From Mollicutes bacterium (GTDB lineage Bacteria; Bacillota_I; Bacilli_A; Izemoplasmatales; Izemoplasmataceae), in NCBI GenBank assembly GCA_003551455.1, contig PUMR01000096.1, positions 1 through 12,792 on the forward strand: a DNA stretch of 12,792 bases, written 5' to 3'. Position 1 is the stretch's first letter; each line of letters starts with the position of its first letter. Positions 7,123-12,792 of this stretch are shown piece by piece. A model generated the notes under the pieces. The model saw nothing but the letters and a program-made list of their open reading frames with translations, ran no database searches and was not told the DNA's origin. The position numbers and the translations under genes are program-made.

Positions 7123-7355
7123 CTATTGTGCCGTCATAGATTTGAATGGAAATTTGTTCTCACTTTCACCAACGCTTGATTTCTTTATACATGTATATGA
7201 TATTCAATTGCCGAATGTACAGGAGACTTACGCTGTACGATGTCTTAGAATTCAAGATGTTGGGTGAACGAGACGGATATATGGAATGACATTTTGTTCC
7301 GAACATGGGAAAAAGCGCTGTGTGTGTGGCCGGATTGTTGTTTGTCCCGAAAAAA

Positions 7356-7396
7356 TCCTGTCACGCCTTTACCTTGACAGGAAAATATTGTATAAT
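7356..7396 (+). promoter_or_regulatory. Promoter with flanking inverted repeat upstream of the permease operon
   Basis: TTTACC (7368-7373) and TATAAT (7391-7396) are 17 bases apart. The same -35 in a shared CCTTTACC-x-TGAC context occurs upstream of the binding-protein gene (2753-2781). A 7-bp inverted repeat, TCCTGTC (7356-7362) and GACAGGA (7376-7382), brackets the -35 and could be an operator for a dimeric regulator. The predicted start, near 7403, lies about 470 bases before oppB. Nothing gene-like is visible in 7123-7355. Confidence 0.5.
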
Positions 7397-7402
7397 TGCT
7401 TT

Positions 7403-7612
7403 GGGGCATAATCGGTCCCGAAATCACGGTAGGAGCCCCCCTTTGATATTGATCTCGATGATGTTTGCCGGGGGTCATTCGAAACAATGAGTTCGCTTGT
7501 AAGGAATGATGCATTGTGCCAGGGATTCGCGCGCACACAGCTCATGATATCATAATCATCAGCAGGCATATGTATGTTCTCGGGCTTCATACATAGCGGT
7601 GTGAAGCCTTTT
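7403..7612 (+). ncRNA. Putative leader or small RNA ending at an intrinsic terminator
   Basis: A transcript from the promoter at 7368-7396 would run about 210 bases to the terminator at 7583-7612. Inside it, 7474-7480 pairs with 7504-7510 (seven pairs, one wobble) and, after a symmetric three-by-three internal loop, ACAA pairs with TTGT (7484-7487 with 7497-7500) around a nine-base loop. C-rich 7436-7441 can pair with G-rich 7470-7474, partly competing with that hairpin. No reading frame in it has a convincing ribosome site. I recognise no known riboswitch or T-box. It could be an attenuated leader of the oppBCD operon or an independent small RNA. Confidence 0.3.
7583..7612 (+). terminator. 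Terminator-like hairpin between promoter and oppB, possible attenuator
   Basis: GGCTTCATAC (7583-7592) pairs with 7599-7608 over ten positions, with one wobble pair and a six-base loop, and is followed by TTTT at 7609-7612. The 3' arm (AAGCC) can alternatively pair with GGCTT about a dozen bases downstream, which would break the terminator stem, so conditional readthrough into oppB is possible. Confidence 0.6.
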
Positions 7613-7736
7613 ATTTGTTGGCTTTGATGAATCTCATACGGCAGAGGGGATCGATTCCCGCGATACCCACCGGATGCATCTGATTGATTTTTCCATGTAT
7701 GTGACGTGGATGTTAAACGTTCGCGCCAAGATAAGG

Positions 7737-7765
7737 TTGCATAATATCGGAAAATGGTATATATT
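7737..7765 (+). promoter_or_regulatory. Proximal promoter candidate for oppBCD
   Basis: TTGCAT (7737-7742) and TATATT (7760-7765) are 17 bases apart and lie downstream of the terminator-like hairpin. It would give oppB a leader of about 100 bases and allow expression independent of any attenuation. Both hexamers deviate from consensus, so support is moderate to weak. Confidence 0.35.
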
Positions 7766-7828
7766 GTACGCAATTAAAGAGACCGCCATGATTGATGGAG
7801 ATGTTTTCGAAACGGGAGACGTGAGCAT

Positions 7829-7876
7829 ATGCAGCAACCAGCAGAACCTATACAGAAGGAAGGCGAGGTAACATGA
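7829..7876 (+). other. Possible 15-codon leader ORF overlapping the oppB start
   Basis: An ATG at 7829 opens a 15-codon frame whose TGA (7874-7876) overlaps the oppB ATG (7873-7875) as ATGA, the same arrangement as oppB-oppC. A purine stretch (GGGAGACGTGAG) lies just upstream. It might couple translation into oppB, but such a short frame can arise by chance and its peptide has no recognisable feature. Confidence 0.18.
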
Positions 7877-8955
7877 TAAGGTATACGATCATACGGACAC
7901 TCTGGATTTTCATCATCCTCTTTATCGTATTGTCCATCAACTTTACAATGTTGCGGCTGGCGCCGGTCTTTCCTCCCCCGACGGAGGAAGAGCGGGACAT
8001 ATGGTACGCCCGCCAGGTCGCCGACGGTTACATGACCATGCGTCGTGTGACCGATGAAGAAGAGGTGGACGAGATCAGGCAGGGCCTCCGCGAGGGAACC
8101 CTCGAGCGGATGCGGAACGACAGATACGTCTACGACGAAGAGAATCATGAATACCGCATTTTCGAGCCTGTCCCGATATCACAACAATATGTCCAATGGA
8201 TGGGAAACATTCTCACAGAGTGGAACTGGGGTACTTCCACCCGTTATTCACCGAATGTACCCGTGTTCGACATTCTCATGCGAAGGATACCCATCACGAT
8301 ACAATTGAACATCATCGCACTGTTCTTTTACATTCCTATCGGTTTCGTACTCGGAATTCTGGCAGCACTCAGGAAGAACAGCCTCGCCGACAACATCATC
8401 TCCGTCTCGGTCATGATTGGTATCTCCATCCCGAGTTTCGTCGTCATGTCGATATTGGTGTTGGTGTTCGGCTATCAGCTCGGTTGGGCGGACACGCAGT
8501 TCCCACCGTCGGATGTTAGAGGAGCCTTTCAAGTCAGTGCTTTCGCCTTACCGGTTCTCGGTCTCTCATTCGGCGCCATTGCCAGTCTCACACGTGTGAC
8601 CCGGGCCGAACTGACCGAGGTATTGACATCGGAGTTTCTGCTTCTGGCACGCACAAAGGGTCTGACGAGACCGCAAGCAGTCGTGCGTCACGCCATGAGG
8701 AACTCGTTGGTTCCTTTGGTTCCCGGAATCATCTTCTCCTTTGTCGGGTTGCTTTCCGGCTCCGTCATCATCGAAATGATCTACAGTATCCCCGGAACGG
8801 GAAGGATATACATCGCTGCACTCAATGCAGAAGATTACAACCTTGTGCTCGGTATCACCGCCTTCTACACAGTAGTCAGCCTCTTCGCGGTGCTTCTGGT
8901 GGACCTATCTTACGGCGTGGTTGACCCACGCATCAGAATGGGGGCGAGAAAATGA
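7873..8955 (+). CDS. oppB: Oligopeptide ABC transporter permease OppB
   Basis: One of two transmembrane subunits forming the peptide channel, paired with OppC. The 360 residues begin with a membrane helix (8-28) and the family motif LRLAP. A charged extracytoplasmic loop (31-130) then contains about 60-70 residues more than short OppB proteins (typically 305-330 residues), ending in the family motif WNWGTS (117-122). The BPD_transp_1 domain with five further helices spans 136-350. The EAA coupling loop, which contacts the ATPase, is at about 245-282 (AELTEVL...ARTKGL...HAMRNSLVP). The C-terminal SIPGTGR motif (305-311) is also typical. AAGGAAGG (7856-7863) and GAGGT just before the ATG serve as ribosome site. 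The stop overlaps the oppC start by four bases (ATGA), indicating translational coupling. The WGTS loop resembles Mollicutes homologues from memory of the family. Peptide rather than nickel or other substrate is inferred from the OppA neighbour. Confidence 0.92.
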   Translation: MIRYTIIRTLWIFIILFIVLSINFTMLRLAPVFPPPTEEERDIWYARQVADGYMTMRRVTDEEEVDEIRQGLREGTLERMRNDRYVYDEENHEYRIFEPVPISQQYVQWMGNILTEWNWGTSTRYSPNVPVFDILMRRIPITIQLNIIALFFYIPIGFVLGILAALRKNSLADNIISVSVMIGISIPSFVVMSILVLVFGYQLGWADTQFPPSDVRGAFQVSAFALPVLGLSFGAIASLTRVTRAELTEVLTSEFLLLARTKGLTRPQAVVRHAMRNSLVPLVPGIIFSFVGLLSGSVIIEMIYSIPGTGRIYIAALNAEDYNLVLGITAFYTVVSLFAVLLVDLSYGVVDPRIRMGARK

Positions 8956-11753
8956 GCGAAAAGAGAAAACGCAAGCGTAGCGGCTATGAGCATTATGAGC
9001 AACGGACCGACGAGAAGAAGCGGCTTGACAATCTCGACTCGAAGCAGTTCGAGTTCGTCCATATGGACGAACGGATACATGACAAAAAATTCGAGACCAA
9101 GCCCGTCGGCTATTTTCGCGATGCCATGACCCGCTTCGCAAAAAACAAGACCAATGTCACAGCGACCATCATTCTCTTCACGCTGATTTTCCTTTCGATT
9201 ATCGTACCGGCTGTGACCACGAAAAACATCCACACCCAGGAACATGAGATTTCGTTCTTGCCGCCGAGGATACCCTTCTTGGAAAACTTCGGCATTTTCG
9301 ACGGTACACGGCGTGTCGAAGACGCAACCGTGCTTCGGGATACTATTGACCCCGAAACGGGACTCGGCTTGCCCGACCCCGAGATTTACAATCCGGATTT
9401 CATCGTCATGGACACGCTGGAAAACTATACGGTCGCTTGTGCTGAAAGGACGCCGGATTGTTATGGTGGCAGGAACATCCTGCGGATGGTCGAAGGCACT
9501 GATAATGCCATTATCAGCTCTCACCAGCCTTTCGAACTCGATGCCACCAAGAACCCCATCATCGAATTGGATATCTATGACATCACAGAAGAAGCGAACA
9601 CGGAGCTCCGGATTCTTGTCGACCCCTTGGGCACGGATGATTATCAGGTCATCGGCACCATCTCCGAGCCCGGTGTCCATGAACTCGATTCCGTGGAAGC
9701 ACTTCCCGACCTCTTCTATTCCAACCGCCCGCTGAGAATCAAGCTTGTCAGCGATGACGACCAAGCTCAAGTGGCGATCAAATCCATACAGCTTTTCGAC
9801 GACAGTCAAGAAGAGCCCATCACCAACCACTACGGTTACGACCTCTCACTCTATATCGCCAATCCGGGACAGAACAGACTGCGATTCACCGCAGAGCAGG
9901 AGTCTGTCCTACTGAGGAGCCGTGACAACTTCGACATAGATTTCACCACGGAAGACGCTTATGAGTTCGTCGTCGACTTCGATGAGATGACACAGACCGA
10001 TGACACTGCCCTGAACGTCTACATCGACCTCGAGGGCCACGGTGAACTGACGCTTATCGGCAGCATCACCGAGGAAGGAAGCCATGACATCTACCTTCCT
10101 GCGGACATGGAAGATATGCGCGTCAGATCGCGTCTCTATCTCGAACTCGTCTCGGATGCGCCCGACGCTTTCGTGTCTTTGAACAGTATCGCATTCTTCC
10201 GCGCACCGGAAGATGAAGCACGCGAATCGTTGGATTACCACGAGGGCGCATCACTCGCGGACTATGTCATCGAATCCGGCGAAGCCGAATACGAACGTAT
10301 CAACGCCGGCGGCGATTTCTTCCGTCGCGGCGGAGAATATCTTTTCGCCTCCTTCAACTATGACCGCTATGACGCCGCCTTCGGCGACCGCCGGGAAGTT
10401 TACTCTTCCAGAGGATATTACCAAATCCTGGAAGAAAACCCCGAAGTCTGCGAACCCATGGAGGATCCTGACAATCCCGATGGCTACGTCTTCGACGAGG
10501 AATGCCCCTTCGTCAAAGTCATCCGCCAGACGGAGGTCACGGAGCACCGTAGACGCCAGCAGATCCAGCTTGCGGACGGCCATGAGAGCTATGCCATCCG
10601 TTCCCGTGTTCCCTATGATTTCAATATGGAACAGTATCCGACGCTCACTTTCATCGTCTCAGAAATTTATGATGAAGCTCCGACGCAACTCAACATCTAT
10701 CTCGACTCCAACGATGACGGTGAATTCGAACTCTTGGCGGCTATCGACGACCCCGACAGGCACACCTTCGACCTGCGGGAAATCTTCGGTGACATCCCCA
10801 GCTTCTCTTCCCGCATCATTCTCGAAGTCGAAAGCGAGAGCGACGAGGGATTTGTCACCTTGCGAAGAATCACCCACGACGACGAAAGCCAAGCCGATCC
10901 CATCTGGGAGCATGACGGCGAGGATTTCATCTCGGGCCGTTATGTGACACATGATGGCGAAGGTTCGGTCTTCCGTCCCATCTATTACAGTTATGAATTG
11001 ATCCTGAATTATCAGCGGTATGGCGGATACGACGAGATTCCCTATTTCTTCTTCGGCACCACCGCATCCGGTCGCGACCTTTTCGCCATGACGATGCTCG
11101 GACTCCGCACCTCGCTTTTCATCGGCGTCGCCGTTTCCATCGTCAACATCGCCATCGGTATCTTCTATGGCGCCATCGAGGGTTACTATGGCGGCAAGGT
11201 CGACTTGCTCATGGAGCGTTTCGCCGAAGTTGTCGGCCGGATCCCCTGGCTTGTCACCCTCAGTATCGTTGTCGCCTTGCTGGGTCCGGGAGTGTGGACG
11301 CTTTTCGTCCTACTCGTCTTCAGCGGCTGGGTCGGCATATCCGGAATCACCCGGACGCAGTTCTATCGCTTCAAGAACCGCGAATATGTCCTTGCGAGCC
11401 GGTCCATGGGCGCGAAAGACTCGCGACTCATCTTCCGCCACATCCTTCCCAACGCCATCGGCACCATCATCACAATGAGCATCCTCTCCATCCCGCTCGT
11501 CATCTTCACCGAATCGACCATCTCGTATCTCGGTTTCGGTATCGGGCACGGAACGGATTTCCATATTCTCGGCGTCCGCTTCTCCGGTGTCTCGATCGGT
11601 GTGCTTCTGGCTGACGGACGAGCCCACATGTATGCACAGCCCTATCTGACTGTGGCTCCCGCCATTATCATCTCCATCCTCATGATCACCTTCAACATGT
11701 TCGGTAATGCGCTCAGGGACGCCTTCAATCCATCTTTGCGAGGTGTTGAATAA
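8952..11753 (+). CDS. oppC: Oligopeptide ABC transporter permease OppC with giant extracytoplasmic loop
   Basis: Second channel subunit, 933 residues against about 300 for typical OppC. Residues 1-66 form a highly charged, basic cytoplasmic extension. TM1 is at about 70-88. Residues 89-700 form one extracytoplasmic insertion in the normally short TM1-TM2 loop. The permease core (702-933) starts with FGTTASGRD (usually GTDxxGRD) and has the EAA loop REYVLASRSMGAKDSRLIF followed by HILPN. The insertion holds three alignable beta-rich repeats, at 184-283, 317-416 and 544-643, sharing I-x-S-x-x-PF-x-x-D, then L-x-I-x-VD, LIGxIxExGxH and SRxLxLELVSD-like strands and an SIxxF end. They resemble carbohydrate-binding-type beta sandwiches in pattern only. 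The protein's four Cys (C163, C170, C500, C518) are all in this loop. The gene is GC-rich like its neighbours and uninterrupted, so the loop is not a recent insertion artefact. It overlaps oppD by one base (TAATG). Permease identity is confident; the loop's role is unknown. Confidence 0.92.
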   Translation: MSEKRKRKRSGYEHYEQRTDEKKRLDNLDSKQFEFVHMDERIHDKKFETKPVGYFRDAMTRFAKNKTNVTATIILFTLIFLSIIVPAVTTKNIHTQEHEISFLPPRIPFLENFGIFDGTRRVEDATVLRDTIDPETGLGLPDPEIYNPDFIVMDTLENYTVACAERTPDCYGGRNILRMVEGTDNAIISSHQPFELDATKNPIIELDIYDITEEANTELRILVDPLGTDDYQVIGTISEPGVHELDSVEALPDLFYSNRPLRIKLVSDDDQAQVAIKSIQLFDDSQEEPITNHYGYDLSLYIANPGQNRLRFTAEQESVLLRSRDNFDIDFTTEDAYEFVVDFDEMTQTDDTALNVYIDLEGHGELTLIGSITEEGSHDIYLPADMEDMRVRSRLYLELVSDAPDAFVSLNSIAFFRAPEDEARESLDYHEGASLADYVIESGEAEYERINAGGDFFRRGGEYLFASFNYDRYDAAFGDRREVYSSRGYYQILEENPEVCEPMEDPDNPDGYVFDEECPFVKVIRQTEVTEHRRRQQIQLADGHESYAIRSRVPYDFNMEQYPTLTFIVSEIYDEAPTQLNIYLDSNDDGEFELLAAIDDPDRHTFDLREIFGDIPSFSSRIILEVESESDEGFVTLRRITHDDESQADPIWEHDGEDFISGRYVTHDGEGSVFRPIYYSYELILNYQRYGGYDEIPYFFFGTTASGRDLFAMTMLGLRTSLFIGVAVSIVNIAIGIFYGAIEGYYGGKVDLLMERFAEVVGRIPWLVTLSIVVALLGPGVWTLFVLLVFSGWVGISGITRTQFYRFKNREYVLASRSMGAKDSRLIFRHILPNAIGTIITMSILSIPLVIFTESTISYLGFGIGHGTDFHILGVRFSGVSIGVLLADGRAHMYAQPYLTVAPAIIISILMITFNMFGNALRDAFNPSLRGVE

Positions 11754-12792
11754 TGGCTGAAGAGAAAAAGTTGTCAGTTCAGGATTTGACCATCTCCTTT
11801 TGGACGAACCAAGGCATGGTCCGGGCCGTCCGCGGAGTGGGCTTCGAACTTTTCGAAGGCGAAACGCTCGCCATCGTCGGTGAATCCGGCTCCGGTAAGA
11901 GTGTCACCAGCCGTGCCATCATGGGCATCCTCGCCGGAAACGCCGTCATCGACAAGGGAAACATCTTCTATGAAGGTCAGGACCTGACGAAGATCCCCGA
12001 GGACGAATTCCACCGCATCCGCGGCGACAAGATCGGCATGATCTTCCAAGACCCCATGTCGAGTCTGAACCCCATCATGCGCATCGGCAAGCAGATCACC
12101 GAAGGCATGCTCATCAACGGCAAGCGTTTGAAGCAGCGTTACAAGCGTCTCGTGCATCACGCCAAACATGATATCTGGGAGGCCAAGCGCCAACGCAAAG
12201 CACTCATCGCCGAACTCGAGACGAAAAAGCGCGAACTGAAAAAAGCGGACAAGAAAGATGAACTCGCGAAATACATCGAAGAACACAAGCGCAAGCTGGC
12301 CGAAAACAGCAAGCATTTGAAAACCGCCCGTGAGAAGTTCCGCAAAGAGAAAAAAGAGGCCAAAGCGACGGTCAGAAAGGAATGGCGCGACAAAAAAGAG
12401 GAGACGAAGAAGGAACTCGAACGTCTCCGCCAAGAACTGAAGAATCACAGCCGTTCCGAATATTCCTACAAGAACGACCGCAAATACATCGAACTGAAAG
12501 AGGACATCGAGAAGCGCCGCCAAAAAATCAATGAACTCCAGAAGAAGCGTCGCACCACGACGGAAAGCAAGATCCGCATCGAACTCAGAAACGAGATCGA
12601 CCACCGCAAGGAAGAACTCAAGAAACCCTTGGCCGAAAGCAAGGCCATCCGTCGGGCGGGCGGCACCAAGAGGAAAGAAATCAAGAAGGAAATCTCCGAG
12701 ACCAAAGAGAATAAGCGCCGCTTCAAGAGGGTCACCCGCAAAGAGGCTCGCCAACGCGCCATCCAGGTCATGCGCGAAGTCGGCATTCCCCA
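11753..12792 (+). CDS. oppD: Oligopeptide ABC transporter ATPase OppD (partial), with coiled-coil insertion
   Basis: ATP-hydrolysing subunit, cut off by the window end after 346 codons. The ATG overlaps the oppC stop (TAATG); GAGGTG at 11740-11745 is the ribosome site, seven bases upstream. Walker A is GESGSGKS (43-50). The Q-loop is IFQDPMSSLNP (Q99), the exact form of the OppD/DppD family. After ITEGMLINGK (115-124), ordinary OppD proteins go almost directly to the helix before the ABC signature, here KEARQRAIQVMREVGIP (about 330-346). Between them about 200 residues are inserted, rich in Lys, Arg and Glu with heptad-like spacing and almost no turn-forming residues, predicting a long coiled coil projecting from the helical subdomain. 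From family knowledge, Mollicutes OppD proteins can carry insertions here. The signature LSGGQ-type motif, Walker B and the C-terminal oligopeptide domain lie beyond the window. An OppF partner probably follows. Confidence 0.92.
   Translation, partial: MAEEKKLSVQDLTISFWTNQGMVRAVRGVGFELFEGETLAIVGESGSGKSVTSRAIMGILAGNAVIDKGNIFYEGQDLTKIPEDEFHRIRGDKIGMIFQDPMSSLNPIMRIGKQITEGMLINGKRLKQRYKRLVHHAKHDIWEAKRQRKALIAELETKKRELKKADKKDELAKYIEEHKRKLAENSKHLKTAREKFRKEKKEAKATVRKEWRDKKEETKKELERLRQELKNHSRSEYSYKNDRKYIELKEDIEKRRQKINELQKKRRTTTESKIRIELRNEIDHRKEELKKPLAESKAIRRAGGTKRKEIKKEISETKENKRRFKRVTRKEARQRAIQVMREVGIP

Noticed and set aside
7374..7379. Perfect TTGACA upstream of TATAAT at 7391
   Set aside because: The spacing is only 11 bases, too short; TTTACC six bases earlier gives the correct 17-base spacing and is shared with the other promoter.
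7305..7871. Several 60-130-codon frames on both strands between the terminator and oppB
   Set aside because: None has a ribosome site or protein-like composition, and they overlap promoters and the terminator hairpin.
11774..12754. Minus-strand open frame of 326 codons at the right end
   Set aside because: It is the complement of oppD; the repeated Lys/Glu codons of the coiled coil read as Phe/Leu-rich sequence on the other strand, giving a false membrane-like protein.
1..12792. CRISPR arrays, tRNA or rRNA genes, phage or defence genes
   Set aside because: No regularly spaced direct repeats, cloverleaf-type sequences, rRNA-like conserved stretches, or defence-family motifs were seen on either strand.

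Overview
The window reads as bacterial chromosome from a Firmicutes/Mycoplasmatota-type organism. It has a strong lipobox on the binding protein, Firmicutes-like Shine-Dalgarno sites, sigma-A-like promoters with TATAAT -10 boxes, and an oligopeptide (Opp) transporter. From family knowledge, the OppB loop motif WGTS and the coiled-coil insertion in OppD resemble those of Mollicutes and relatives (Acholeplasma/Izemoplasma/Haloplasma type). This taxonomic reading is an inference. TGA acts as a normal stop: it ends oppB, where it overlaps the oppC start. The code is therefore standard, not the mycoplasma code. The transporter genes are GC-rich (two hand-counted 60-base samples gave 37/60 each), whereas the left end is very AT-rich (13/60 in bases 61-120).

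Left end (1-1675), mobile DNA. A 284-bp non-coding element with perfect 25-bp terminal inverted repeats (2-285) looks like a MITE. Fifteen bases beyond its right end sits a complete IS3-family insertion sequence (305-1671, reading leftward) with 26-bp imperfect ends and a 4-bp ATAG target duplication. Its transposase appears dead twice over: a TGA lies in the frameshift reading frame, and the catalytic Glu of DD35E is replaced by Gln.

Middle (1676-3081). A perfect 21-bp hairpin and a good promoter precede a small two-helix membrane protein of unknown function (2028-2540). A 541-base non-coding stretch follows. It holds two promoter candidates and a structured leader for the next gene.

Right (3082-12792), an expanded oligopeptide ABC transporter. 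A 1319-residue lipoprotein (an OppA-type binding protein behind about 650 residues of Ig-like and OB-like modules) is followed by a strong intrinsic terminator. An 831-base gap contains a second promoter of the same design, and a second terminator that may act as an attenuator or end a small RNA. Then come oppB, oppC and oppD, overlapping by 1-4 bases as an operon. oppD runs off the window before its ABC signature. All four subunits carry large additions to the conserved core. The most striking is a roughly 610-residue extracytoplasmic loop in OppC with three tandem copies of a beta-rich domain. The expected job is capture of extracellular peptides by OppA, translocation through OppB/OppC, and ATP hydrolysis by OppD with a partner (OppF or similar) beyond the window. 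The loop, lipoprotein and coiled-coil additions suggest extra scaffolding or surface-binding roles not explained by the canonical system.
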